From positions 2,213,988 through 2,277,987 of the forward strand of contig NZ_CP011272.1 in the NCBI RefSeq assembly GCF_001610875.1: 64,000 nt of DNA, in the 5' to 3' direction. Made by a program: the position numbers and the translations under genes. Positions 35,743 to 45,216 of this stretch are shown one piece after another. Source of the DNA: Pirellula sp. SH-Sr6A (GTDB lineage: Bacteria; Planctomycetota; Planctomycetia; Pirellulales; Pirellulaceae). Every line of letters starts with the position of its first letter. Position 1 is the stretch's first letter. Below the pieces are notes generated by a model. The model had not been told where the DNA came from and did not search any database. It saw nothing but the letters and a program-made list of their open reading frames with translations.

Positions 35743-38700
35743 CTACTCTCGACCGGGCAAAATGGCCGATGCTGGGATGCCGTCCCGTTGGTAGCGCCAG
35801 TTCTTGATATACCAAAGCAACTCACCCATCTCCGTCGGCGTGATCAAGGCTTCGAAACCCTCTGGCATCATGGACTGCCCCGAGCTCTTGAACTCCTCCA
35901 ATTCGTCGCGACTGAGGGTTCGGCGCACTCCATTCTGTTGCTCTAGCACCACGCTTTGCGCGTTGGCCTCTTTGAGAATCCCTTCAACCACTTCCCCGTC
36001 CTCGGTCCTCGCGAGATAGCGGAAATAATTGGCATCGATGGTTTGATTGGGATCCAGAACGGCCGTCAAAAGCTTTTCATAGCTCTGAATGCGGGAATCG
36101 GAGATATCAGGGCCAATGGCAACGCCAACTCCGTCGATGCGATGGCACGACGCGCAGTGCTTACCAAACAAGGCTTGCCCTGTCGCAAAATCCGACTCCC
36201 CCTTCTTCTCCGATTGGGCCAAACGATAGCGCGCGATGACTTTTTCCCGCGATTCATTGGAAAGAGTAGCCATGACTGCCGCCGCGCGTTCTCGTAATTC
36301 GGCGGCAGGCAGCTTTTGCAAGCTTGCCAGCTGAGACGGACTTAGCAGTCGGGGAGATAATCGCTTCGACTCCAACGCTTGGACCAACGACTCGCTATAC
36401 GCTGCATCTCGCAGGGCAATCGAAACCAGTTCATTGCGAAGACTCGGAGAAACGCTGCTAACCCGATCGGCAACCCACGTTGTGAGAACGGGGCTCGACA
36501 GTCGACTCAGGCCTCGAATTCCTTCCAACACCACCCCCTCCCATTCGCTCTCCAAACACGAGACATAAAGCTGTTCCTTTCGAAGTCGCGAAACACCGTC
36601 GAGCCCCCCGAGGCAGCGGATCGCCAGGATTCGATGCTGCAATGTTTTGGAGTCCCGAGCGACCTGCTCGATCGAGGCGATGGCATCCTCTCGTAGCCCC
36701 ATCCCCTTCCAACCACCGGTCAATTGTCCAGAAAGAATTGCCAACGCCACCCCCTCGGTTCGCGCCGATCGCGGCTTCGCATCGGAGTGCCAAAGCGCGT
36801 TCAACTCGCCAAGCCAACCGGCTGGAGTTTGGCTCGCCATGCGCTTCGCCAATCGCTCGATTGCCTCCAACTCGGTCGGAGAGACACCTTCGGCCTCGGT
36901 GGGACCGGCGTTCTGCAGAGTCTTCAAATACTGCAATAGGAAGGCGAACCCCTCCTTTTCTAAAAGCTTCGATGTCCCCATCCAAAGAAGACGGTCTTCC
37001 GGTGATGCGATCAGTTTGGCTATCGCCCCCCTATCGATGGACTCCTGCGTTTCCAGCGACAATCGATCCAAACCGATCCAAGCGAGGGACCATGCCGACA
37101 GCTGACTCCACTCTCGCTGTTCCGCATGCAATCCCTCGCGCAAGCACTCTATCAACTCCGGTGCCATCCAGTCCCGTTTGGATTCCTCCGAAGTATTCCG
37201 CGCGACCTCCGCCACGAGCCTCGCTCCTAAAACTTGGAGTTCGCTGTCATGGCTCCTAAAAAGGGCGATGGCATCCGCTGGCCGAAACGATTGGGCTGCG
37301 AAGAGGAGCTGGGCTGCAATGGACACCCTCTCGCGCGCGGCGGCGTTCTGTTCTCCCGTTCTCGGCTCGACTCTCGTAACCCGGCGAAGCCCATCTAAAT
37401 CTGTTTCACTGATCTTCGAGGAATGGATTTGTTCCAAGATTCGCAACACGGCTTGCCGCTGAACCCATCGATCCGCATGGGCAAGAAGATCCACGAGATT
37501 CTGATCCGACCCGACCGCGACTGGAGACTCTGGCGCATCTTTTTGTTCACGAATACGATAAATGCGACCCATCCCATCGCCGTCCCGCTCATCCGGCCGA
37601 TGCTTGAGCTCGTCCGGTACCCATTCCGGATGTTCGATGACCGCTCGATACATATCCACGACGTAGAGCGATTGCCCAGGACCTCGTACCAAATCGACGG
37701 GACGGAACCAGGGATCCCGGCTGGCGAGAAACTCTCGATCTTCACGCCCATCCTTTCGAGCTTCCAGGTGACCATCCGGTCTCCTGGACAAGCTGCGACA
37801 CTGCACTAGGCTACCGGTTGGTTCGCAAGCGAGAATGTGGATTCCTGATCCTCGTCCCATCCATTCCCCCTCTACCAGCGTCACGCCGCACGCGGCCGTG
37901 AACTGCCCTGCATGCAAATTCGAAGTGGTCCAAGCCTGAACGAGAGGATGCACCTGCGACTCGGCTTCGGCGGCTAGAACGTTTCGAATAGCAGGAGCAA
38001 AACCGGAAAGAGGGCTTTCGCTCGATTGCACCTTTTCCACCTGCACCACAAAGCAGGGTTGTCGATTTGAACAACCATATCTGCGACCGGCGAGATCGAA
38101 TGCTATGCCATATTGCGTCGGACCTGCAATCGCTTCCAGCTTCCCGGTTACGAGATGAAACCGAATGTCACCTCCGGTCGCATCCACCGACTGCTTCGCA
38201 AAGGGGTAATCCTTTCCCGTCTGGACTTTTCCAAGTCGAAGACCGCTTGCAATGGTAAGCCATCCATCGGGCGTGATCGTGGGGTGATTGGCACGCAACT
38301 GTGGATTTCCCGCCGTAAACCCTTCGAGCCAAATCGACTGCGAATCGGCCCGACCATCGTGGTTGTCGTCGCTCAAAAAGAGCAGCTTCCCTTCGACGGT
38401 AACGAAGGCTCCATTGGCCCAAGGCTGAACACCGGTTGCAAATCGCAAGCCATCTTGGAATACCGACCGCGTGTCCATGACCCCATCGCTGTTCGAATCG
38501 CTCAAGATCACCACGCGGGAATGCCCCGCTGGCGAAGGGTGAGGATAGTCCCCCATCTCGACAACCCAAAGTTTGCCTTGCCCATCGAACTGCATCGCGA
38601 TGGGATCGAAAACCATCGGTTCAGACGCAATCAAATCCACCTTCTGATTCCCATCCGTCTGCATGAATCCGATCGACATCTCCGGTGCAACCGGAGGCTT

Positions 38701-40173
38701 TGGTTGCTCCTCCAGCGTGACCATTTTTCCCTCCGATGAGCGTTGTTGAAGGGCTACCTTTCGAACTCGTCCGTGCAATTGGTTCACCAATCGCTGGATT
38801 GCGTCCACCATCTTCGGCTCCGCAAACTCTTCCAAACAACTGGTTCGGGCTCGCCAAGTGGTATAGCTACCGAGCTGAAACATTTCTGGTGGAGGGATAT
38901 AGCCACAGTGGCCGTTCGCCAGACCGATGTTCATCGTGTGTGCAAACGGGCTAGCTTGGCGGATTTTCAATCCGGTTTCTCCGTAGGATTCGCACGGATT
39001 TGCGGCAATAACCATATCCCCTACCCTCAGCGCTTGAACATTCATCACACGGGTTGCGGGGAGCTCGCTAAGCAGAACGGTTTCACGTGCGTAGTTCTCG
39101 TCCATCGTTTTGGGCAATCGATCCTGCAAGTGCGACGCAATCCAATTCTTGGCCTGCGATACTTCTTCAGCACTGGGCATCCGTACGGCAACATCGAAGC
39201 TTGCGAATTCGCTATCGATCGTAACATCAGAACGGTACTCAATCTCTTGAACCGCTTCGAGGATCAAGTCGCTGACGTAGGTACCGACATCGGTGAAGGT
39301 AAAGGGCTCGCGTGGTTTGCTAAAGTCGATGCAGTTCGCGTTTCCACTGGTTCCGTTTGCCATCAATCCGACAAAACGCTCGGGTGCATCGCTGCGCAAT
39401 TCTCTTGCTAAGCGGTTACAAACAAATCCGAAGTAATCGGACGAGAGGGCCTTAGCACCGGCGTAGTGGGTTCCAAAACTGGCGAGCAAGGCGAGATGGT
39501 TTCCGTCTTGGTCTTGGACACTGAGAATAGGAATATGACGATCGATCGAACCGACCGGAGCCCGTTTTTTCTCGTTTTCGTGGCCTGGATTCATAGAAAC
39601 CCAGTCCACATTGCGACCGGTGAAAAGGGTACTATTGGCCGCGCCTGGCTTCATCAGCCAATCGCGGCAATAGATATAGCGATCCGCCGTTGTCGATCCG
39701 AACCCGATTCGGGCGGGTACCAGACGGGATTGCGCTTCCTGAATACCTTCCGCGATCCAATTCGGAAGCGCCGCAGCGTAGTCCTCTTGGATGGGGCAGC
39801 CGTGCGTGCCCGCGACCGCTACTGCCGAGTGGGTATGGGTAGCGGCAATCAAGATCCGTTCGGGAGGAATGCCGGTCGCTTGATGCGCCAAGACCTTGGC
39901 CCGATCGGTTACTTCATGGGGCAAAATGCAATTGTCGACGATCGCGATGGCAATGGCCGTCTTCCCATCCTCGAGAACAAGCGTCCGCGAATAGAGAGAT
40001 TCCCGGACGCTGTCGGCCTGGTAGCCCGCAATTCCGCCATTGACCCAAACGGGAAATTGCTTTGGATCGATATTCTTCGCGGTTGCTCCGGCCCGGAACT
40101 GGGCGTCGGCTCGGAGACTCATCGCGAGACATAACCAGCCCAGGATCAACGAGAAAGAGATAGTTTGTTTCAT
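35743..40173 (-). CDS. Fusion: ceramidase-like, PVC dehydrogenase and cytochrome c domains
   Basis: A 1476-residue exported protein (signal SFSLILGWLCLAMSLRADAQ). Residues about 25-460 resemble neutral/alkaline ceramidases, including AATHTHSAVAVAGTHG and GLMANGTSGNANC. Residues about 490-860 form the planctomycete membrane-bound dehydrogenase beta-propeller (TIGR02604 type: DPIAMQFDGQGKLWVVEMGD, ILSDSNSDGVMDT). A helical-repeat stretch follows (about 880-1300), and a C-terminal heme module has CxxCH at Cys1340/Cys1343/His1344 (HCASCHRIDG). The propeller plus heme layout is common in this phylum. The ceramidase-like head on the same chain is less so. Enzymatic substrate unknown. It starts divergently from the GNAT gene. 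Confidence 0.9.
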   Translation of the reverse strand: MKQTISFSLILGWLCLAMSLRADAQFRAGATAKNIDPKQFPVWVNGGIAGYQADSVRESLYSRTLVLEDGKTAIAIAIVDNCILPHEVTDRAKVLAHQATGIPPERILIAATHTHSAVAVAGTHGCPIQEDYAAALPNWIAEGIQEAQSRLVPARIGFGSTTADRYIYCRDWLMKPGAANSTLFTGRNVDWVSMNPGHENEKKRAPVGSIDRHIPILSVQDQDGNHLALLASFGTHYAGAKALSSDYFGFVCNRLARELRSDAPERFVGLMANGTSGNANCIDFSKPREPFTFTDVGTYVSDLILEAVQEIEYRSDVTIDSEFASFDVAVRMPSAEEVSQAKNWIASHLQDRLPKTMDENYARETVLLSELPATRVMNVQALRVGDMVIAANPCESYGETGLKIRQASPFAHTMNIGLANGHCGYIPPPEMFQLGSYTTWRARTSCLEEFAEPKMVDAIQRLVNQLHGRVRKVALQQRSSEGKMVTLEEQPKPPVAPEMSIGFMQTDGNQKVDLIASEPMVFDPIAMQFDGQGKLWVVEMGDYPHPSPAGHSRVVILSDSNSDGVMDTRSVFQDGLRFATGVQPWANGAFVTVEGKLLFLSDDNHDGRADSQSIWLEGFTAGNPQLRANHPTITPDGWLTIASGLRLGKVQTGKDYPFAKQSVDATGGDIRFHLVTGKLEAIAGPTQYGIAFDLAGRRYGCSNRQPCFVVQVEKVQSSESPLSGFAPAIRNVLAAEAESQVHPLVQAWTTSNLHAGQFTAACGVTLVEGEWMGRGSGIHILACEPTGSLVQCRSLSRRPDGHLEARKDGREDREFLASRDPWFRPVDLVRGPGQSLYVVDMYRAVIEHPEWVPDELKHRPDERDGDGMGRIYRIREQKDAPESPVAVGSDQNLVDLLAHADRWVQRQAVLRILEQIHSSKISETDLDGLRRVTRVEPRTGEQNAAARERVSIAAQLLFAAQSFRPADAIALFRSHDSELQVLGARLVAEVARNTSEESKRDWMAPELIECLREGLHAEQREWSQLSAWSLAWIGLDRLSLETQESIDRGAIAKLIASPEDRLLWMGTSKLLEKEGFAFLLQYLKTLQNAGPTEAEGVSPTELEAIERLAKRMASQTPAGWLGELNALWHSDAKPRSARTEGVALAILSGQLTGGWKGMGLREDAIASIEQVARDSKTLQHRILAIRCLGGLDGVSRLRKEQLYVSCLESEWEGVVLEGIRGLSRLSSPVLTTWVADRVSSVSPSLRNELVSIALRDAAYSESLVQALESKRLSPRLLSPSQLASLQKLPAAELRERAAAVMATLSNESREKVIARYRLAQSEKKGESDFATGQALFGKHCASCHRIDGVGVAIGPDISDSRIQSYEKLLTAVLDPNQTIDANYFRYLARTEDGEVVEGILKEANAQSVVLEQQNGVRRTLSRDELEEFKSSGQSMMPEGFEALITPTEMGELLWYIKNWRYQRDGIPASAILPGRE

Positions 40174-40278
40174 GGATTCGTGTTGTGCAGGAGGGTAGGG
40201 TGTGCCGCGAGATAGACCGAAACTTCCAACCAGCAGAAGACAGAGTTCGCGTTGAAGGGGAGGGGGAATCGGGGTAGG

Positions 40279-40878
40279 ATGAGCTTTTATTATACGGATA
40301 ACAGAGCGCGAGTAGACACTTTGACTGAGCTACCACCTTTTCTTCCAGGCGACCAACCTCTGCCGGATCCCTTGAACCCTGTCAAAGCAGGAGAGTCGGA
40401 CAAGGAATCGGGTAAGAGAGATGTATTGAATTTGTCGATTCGCCGGGCCAAGTTTGACGATCAAGATGCCATTATGCAGCTCTTGGAGCCGTTCGTCGAA
40501 CAGAAGAAACTCCTCCACCGAACACGAGCCGAGATCCTCCTGTTGATGGGGACTGGATTCGTCGCCGAAGTGACCGAAGGGGAACCGGCTCGGAAGCGGA
40601 TCATCGGTTTCTCTGCGGTGGAGATCTATTCGCGAAAGCTTGGAGAGATTCAATGCTTAGCCGTCGCCGATGGATACCACGGTCACGGCATTGGCAGCTC
40701 TCTCGTGAAAGCCTGCGTCGAGCTTGCTCGCGAAAAAGGAATTCTCGAGGTGATGGCGATCAGTTCCTCCGACGCTTTCCTGCGCAACTTGGGTTTCGAC
40801 TACTCGCTTCCCGAACAAAAGCGTGCACTCTTCTACCAACTTCACTCGCGCGACGAGATCTTCAACAGCGACGAGTAG
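40279..40878 (+). CDS. GNAT-family N-acetyltransferase
   Basis: A 199-residue acetyl-CoA-dependent transferase. The GNAT core occupies residues about 50-180, with the CoA-binding loop GYHGHGIGSSLVKACVELA (Q/RxxGxG/A type) preceded by the strand GEIQCLAVAD. The final LRNLGFDYSLPEQKRALFYQL strongly resembles the C-terminal domain of N-acetylglutamate synthase (ArgA-like), so an arginine-biosynthesis role is possible. The kinase-like domain of ArgA is absent. The ATG at 40279 follows GGGGTAGG. The upstream TTG in frame is less likely. ArgS starts 60 bases downstream. Confidence 0.85.
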   Translation: MSFYYTDNRARVDTLTELPPFLPGDQPLPDPLNPVKAGESDKESGKRDVLNLSIRRAKFDDQDAIMQLLEPFVEQKKLLHRTRAEILLLMGTGFVAEVTEGEPARKRIIGFSAVEIYSRKLGEIQCLAVADGYHGHGIGSSLVKACVELAREKGILEVMAISSSDAFLRNLGFDYSLPEQKRALFYQLHSRDEIFNSDE

Positions 40879-40937
40879 CGATCTCCGGTCGCACCGCTTC
40901 CTTTCTTCAGCTAGTCCTCTTTGCGGGCCCAGTCTTC

Positions 40938-42917
40938 ATGCAACTGCTTCACACGATACGAGCCAAGTTTGAACCGATCCTAAGCCTATGGCTTCCCGAG
41001 ACTGCCGCCTTGCAGGCTTCCTTGGAACGCATCGTCGCCTCTCGCGATGCCTCGCTCGCCGACTATCAAGCCAACGTGGCGATGCCATTGCAAAAAATCG
41101 TTGGCAAGCCGCCACTCGAAATTGCCGAAGACATTGTGAAGGGTTTGCGCGTCGAGGATCTATGCAGTGAGGTTGGAATCGCAGGAGGTGGGTATGTGAA
41201 CCTGCGTCTCTCGCATGCGTTTCTCGAAAGCGCATTGGAAATGGCCTATCAATCGGAAAAGATAGGCGTGGAGGGTGCGCGCGAGCCGAAGACTGTGGTC
41301 GTCGACTACTCCTCCCCCAACGTCGCCAAACCGATGCACGTCGGACATATTCGCTCCACCGTGATCGGAGATTCGATCGCAAAAATCCTTCGATTCCTTG
41401 GGCATCATGTCATCACCGACAACCATCTCGGAGATTGGGGCACGCAGTTTGGGATGATCATCTATGGTTACAAACACTTCCGCGATGAGGAGGCTTTTCA
41501 GAAAGCACCTGTCGCGGAGTTGGGACGACTTTACCGCGTCGTGCAACGGATCATCGGATACCAATCGCTCGTGACCAACCTCCCCACCTTGGAACGCAAC
41601 ACGGTTCTCGCCGCGGAGAAGTTGCAGTCGGTTACCGAAAAGCAAGCCGCTGCACCGAACGACAAGAAGCTTCAGAAGGAGCTCAAGTCGGCCAGCAACG
41701 CAGCCAAGGAATCCGTAGCGGAGCTGGAGTCCGCGAAACAGGCAATCGCCAGCGCGCAGTCGGACACGCTCTTTCTCGAACGATGCGATGCTCACCCTCA
41801 ACTGGAGTCGCGAGTCCTAAAAGAAACGTCGAAACTACATCATGGGGACCAGGAGAATCTCGGACTCTGGGAAGCGTTTTTGCCTCATTGCAAAGAGGAA
41901 ATTCACGGGATCTACGAGCGGTTGAACGTTCAGTTCGATCACGAGTTGGGAGAGAGCTTTTACCACGACATGTTGCCGGCGGTGATCGAAGAGTTGATGG
42001 CAAAGGACCTGGCAGCACCGAGCGAAGGGGCCATCTGCGTATTCCTCGACGGTTTCGACGCGCCAATGATCGTGCAAAAGCAGGATGGGGCCTATCTCTA
42101 TTCCACGACCGACCTAGCGACCGCCCTGTTTCGGGAAAGAGAATTCGAACCCGATGCGTGCCTATACGTTGTGGACCACCGGCAGAGCGAACATTTCCAA
42201 AAGCTCTTCGCGGTCCTCCAGAAGCTTGGTCTAACCCACACCACGTTCAAGCATGTCAGCTTCGGGACGGTCATGGGGCAGGACGGCAAGCCTTTCAAAA
42301 CGCGGTCGGGTGAAAACATTGGATTGGAATCGATGTTGGATGAGGCCATCGCGAGAGCGTGGGAAGTCGTTTGCAATCCCAATAGGATCAAATCGTTTGG
42401 GATGGAACTCACCGACGAAGAAAAGCGGGATATCGCTAACAAGGTAGGAATCGGGGCGATCAAGTACGCCGATTTGAGCCATAACCGAACCAGCGATTAC
42501 GTATTCGATATGGACAAGATGGTGCAGCTCGAAGGGAACACGGCAGCGTACATTCAATATTCCTATGCGAGAACGCGAAGCATCCTCCGCCGCGCATCGG
42601 GAGAAGAATTTCAAATCACAGACTGGCCTGCAGCGGCCATCCAAATCGCACAGCCAGCTGAACGAGCTCTCGCGATGCAAATCCTTCGTTTCGAAGACAC
42701 GCTTGTTCAGTCGACCCACGACTATTTGCCGAGCGTCGTCACCGATTATCTCTATGAGCTCGCGAAACTATTCAGCAGCTTCTTTGATCAATGCCCGGTG
42801 TTGAAGGCGGAGAGCCCAGAGTTGATTCGTTCGCGTCTCAAGCTGACTGAATTGACCGGAAGAGTTCTCAAGAAAGGGCTTGAAGTGCTCGGTATCGAAA
42901 CCGTCGAACGCATGTGA
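40938..42917 (+). CDS. argS: Arginyl-tRNA synthetase
   Basis: A 659-residue class I synthetase charging tRNA-Arg. The N-terminal Add1 domain occupies about residues 1-115. The HIGH signature appears as HVGH at residue 134 within PMHVGHIRSTVIGD. The KMSKS-equivalent is FKTRSG around Lys454. The C-terminal DALR anticodon-binding domain ends with the usual LGIETVERM. An insertion of about 90 residues (about 210-300), rich in Ala, Lys, Glu and Ser and predicted coiled coil, interrupts the catalytic part just after HLGDWGTQFG and the following helix. E. coli ArgS is 577 residues, so this insertion explains most of the extra length. The start at 40938 fits the family. Upstream extension would overlap the GNAT gene. 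Confidence 0.96.
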   Translation: MQLLHTIRAKFEPILSLWLPETAALQASLERIVASRDASLADYQANVAMPLQKIVGKPPLEIAEDIVKGLRVEDLCSEVGIAGGGYVNLRLSHAFLESALEMAYQSEKIGVEGAREPKTVVVDYSSPNVAKPMHVGHIRSTVIGDSIAKILRFLGHHVITDNHLGDWGTQFGMIIYGYKHFRDEEAFQKAPVAELGRLYRVVQRIIGYQSLVTNLPTLERNTVLAAEKLQSVTEKQAAAPNDKKLQKELKSASNAAKESVAELESAKQAIASAQSDTLFLERCDAHPQLESRVLKETSKLHHGDQENLGLWEAFLPHCKEEIHGIYERLNVQFDHELGESFYHDMLPAVIEELMAKDLAAPSEGAICVFLDGFDAPMIVQKQDGAYLYSTTDLATALFREREFEPDACLYVVDHRQSEHFQKLFAVLQKLGLTHTTFKHVSFGTVMGQDGKPFKTRSGENIGLESMLDEAIARAWEVVCNPNRIKSFGMELTDEEKRDIANKVGIGAIKYADLSHNRTSDYVFDMDKMVQLEGNTAAYIQYSYARTRSILRRASGEEFQITDWPAAAIQIAQPAERALAMQILRFEDTLVQSTHDYLPSVVTDYLYELAKLFSSFFDQCPVLKAESPELIRSRLKLTELTGRVLKKGLEVLGIETVERM

Positions 42918-42987
42918 TTCGCTTTCCTACCATTCCATTGCCCATCGCAGTTCCCCATCGCAGTGACCGCGAAATCATCAGCCAGAA

Positions 42988-43989
42988 TCAAAGCGGTGTT
43001 TTGTTTTCTTCACCGGCGATTTCGCGAACATAAAGGGGAACTGCGTAGCCGGGCAAGCGTTTTCGTACTTCCTGTAACAGCTCGCGTCCGACAGTTTCGG
43101 GGACTTCCCAATGAGCGGCTCCTTGGACGCGATCGAGCTGGTGCAAGTAATACGGTCCTACTCGAAGATCGATCAAGCGTTCGAATAGTTTGGTCAATGA
43201 ATCAGGGTCGTCGTTCACACCTCGCAACAATACGGCCTGATTGAGGACTGTGGAACCCGCGTTTCGCAACCGTGCGATCGCAGCCGCAACTGCGTCGTCG
43301 ATTTCGTTGGCGTGATTGATATGCAGGACCACCCAATGGGCCAATCGGGAACGAGCGAGACGCTCGACCAAGCCCGTTGTCACGCGGCTTGGAATGACGA
43401 CTGGCAATCGGGTGTGCAGACGAAGCCGGTGCACATGGGGGATTGCTTCGATGCGATCGATCCAGCGCGTCAAGGTCGCATCGACCAAGCTTAGGGGATC
43501 CCCTCCGGAAAGGATCACTTCACGTATCGAGCTGTCCCTCTCGATCGCCAAAAACGACTCCTCCCAATGCTGCATCGATTTGGGGGCAGTCTCGTAGGGA
43601 TAATGGCGACGGAAACAGTAGCGACAGTGAATCGCGCAGGCCCCGCTGGCAATCATCAGCACCCTCCCTTGGTACTTGTGCAGTAGCCCGGGTGCCTTCT
43701 CAACCGCCAGATCTCCAACGGGATCGGCGCGAAAGTGGTCAGCGGTTTGGGATTCTTCGCGCGCTGGCCAGACCTGAAGAAACAGAGGATCGCGAGGATT
43801 GCCCCGCTCCATGCGTGCGACGAATTCAAGGGGGGCAAAGAGGGGAAATTCTGATTGCCCCACGTGAGACCAATCGAGTTCGGAAGGGTTGATGTGCAGG
43901 GTTTGGAGAAGTTCGTTCGGCGTTCGGATCGCCCGCTTCATCGACTCCTGCCAGCTATCGATCGCCGGCGCGATTGGCTCATTCGCCAT
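42988..43989 (-). CDS. epmB: EF-P beta-lysylation protein EpmB (radical SAM)
   Basis: A 333-residue lysine-2,3-aminomutase-like radical SAM enzyme. The [4Fe-4S] ligands are Cys118, Cys122 and Cys125 (CxxxCxxC in CAIHCRYCF). The PLP/lysine-binding region includes EVILSGGDPLSL and RLHTRLPVVIPSRV. At about 330 residues it is the short EpmB form, which converts lysine to (R)-beta-lysine for elongation factor P, not the longer KamA. Neither EpmA nor EF-P is in the window. The gene overlaps the end of the upstream membrane-protein gene by 11 bases, so the two are probably co-transcribed. Confidence 0.93.
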   Translation of the reverse strand: MANEPIAPAIDSWQESMKRAIRTPNELLQTLHINPSELDWSHVGQSEFPLFAPLEFVARMERGNPRDPLFLQVWPAREESQTADHFRADPVGDLAVEKAPGLLHKYQGRVLMIASGACAIHCRYCFRRHYPYETAPKSMQHWEESFLAIERDSSIREVILSGGDPLSLVDATLTRWIDRIEAIPHVHRLRLHTRLPVVIPSRVTTGLVERLARSRLAHWVVLHINHANEIDDAVAAAIARLRNAGSTVLNQAVLLRGVNDDPDSLTKLFERLIDLRVGPYYLHQLDRVQGAAHWEVPETVGRELLQEVRKRLPGYAVPLYVREIAGEENKTPL

Positions 43990-45040
43990 GGATCGTGCCC
44001 TGAGGACGTCGCCCTGATCGATATTCGTTGTACAAGAACAACGCTCCCGCCACGAGCGCCGGCAGCAAGTAGTAAATGACTCGGAAGAGAATGACGGCCG
44101 AAAAGACTTGGCTTTCCCAACTGCCGGGTAGGAAGCTCAGCAAGATCATTTCGAGGATGCCGTAGCCGCCAGGAACGTGCGTGATGACGGCTGCAATCTG
44201 CGCGGAGATGTAAGCGATTAATACGGTGGAGAAATTGATTTGGTCTGGGCCGCTTCCGATGACGTCGGGGGGCATCAAACTATAGAGAACGGTCGTAGCC
44301 AGCAGGAAATCTCCCGCAGAAACCAGCAGCTGCATGACCGAGAGCTTGAAAGGGGGAAGCGCCACTTCGAAGTCCCGAAATCGGATAGGCTTGCGAATAA
44401 AGAGGCAGGACATGAGATAGCCTAGAACGCAGGAGAGGAATACATATCCCCACGTCCGGGGCTCGAGCACCAGCTTCTCCATAACATCTTCGGGCAAATG
44501 AATAGGAAGCGCGACGAAGGCGACACCGGCCAGCAAAAAGAGTCCGAGCCAGAAGGTGATCGATAGGATCGAGACGAAGGCGATGATTTCCAACAGGGAG
44601 AATCCCCAAGTGGAATACATGCGGTATCGGACCGCATTCCCGCCAAGTAACCAACCGAGCACATTGCCACAGGCGTACCCCACGACGGCACCCGCCATGA
44701 TCTTGGAAATGGGGAGTTTTTTCCGAAGATGTCGGACCGCGATCCAGTCGTATCCGGTCAGGACGATGTAGTTCAGGACCGTTAACGCCAAAGCGATCGC
44801 AAAGTGGTACCAGGGAAGAGTCCCGATGGATTCAGATACTTTATCCCAGGTAACCCCACCCGAAGAGAGTTTCTTCTTCACCATCCAAAAGGCAAACGCC
44901 ATGATGGCAAGGATCGCTGTGATTTTCGCCGATTCACCTAGCCGGCTGACCGCGCGGCTCGGGGTCGAAGGAACGGGCGACGCCTTGGTAGGGGTTTCGC
45001 TGGAGGGATTGGGCTCAGGGGATTGCGGAGACAAATTCAT
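43979..45040 (-). CDS. YbhN/UPF0104-type membrane protein (LPG synthase TM family)
   Basis: About 353 residues with about eight membrane helices, matching the lysylphosphatidylglycerol synthetase transmembrane domain (flippase-like) family without the catalytic C-terminal domain. Typical motifs are GYDWIAVRHLRKKLP, YACGNVLGWLLGGNAVRYRMYS and THVPGGYGILEMILL. Free-standing members are thought to move lipids or to serve hopanoid/aminolipid pathways; the role here is unknown. I use the ATG at 45040; the frame is open to a TTG at 45139, and the ribosome-site evidence is poor for both. It overlaps epmB by 11 bases. A Pro/Ser-rich soluble stretch precedes the first helix. Confidence 0.85.
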   Translation of the reverse strand: MNLSPQSPEPNPSSETPTKASPVPSTPSRAVSRLGESAKITAILAIMAFAFWMVKKKLSSGGVTWDKVSESIGTLPWYHFAIALALTVLNYIVLTGYDWIAVRHLRKKLPISKIMAGAVVGYACGNVLGWLLGGNAVRYRMYSTWGFSLLEIIAFVSILSITFWLGLFLLAGVAFVALPIHLPEDVMEKLVLEPRTWGYVFLSCVLGYLMSCLFIRKPIRFRDFEVALPPFKLSVMQLLVSAGDFLLATTVLYSLMPPDVIGSGPDQINFSTVLIAYISAQIAAVITHVPGGYGILEMILLSFLPGSWESQVFSAVILFRVIYYLLPALVAGALFLYNEYRSGRRPQGTIHGE

Positions 45041-45216
45041 TCCTGCCAAAAAATCGTAAGGGCTCACCGGGAACGCCGGGGGGAGTCCAGTTTTTTCTGA
45101 TGTTAACTTACGCAATCTGCGTTCAGTTTGGTAGCTCAAACGAAAACGCCGATTGTTCCGACCTTACCGGCCGATACGACTAGAAACATAACCAGATTTC
45201 TGTCCGTTCCCGCTTA

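Noticed and set aside
40653-40937. A 95-residue extension of ArgS
   Set aside because: It overlaps the GNAT gene in another frame and has no resemblance to ArgS. The ATG at 40938 begins the Add1 domain.
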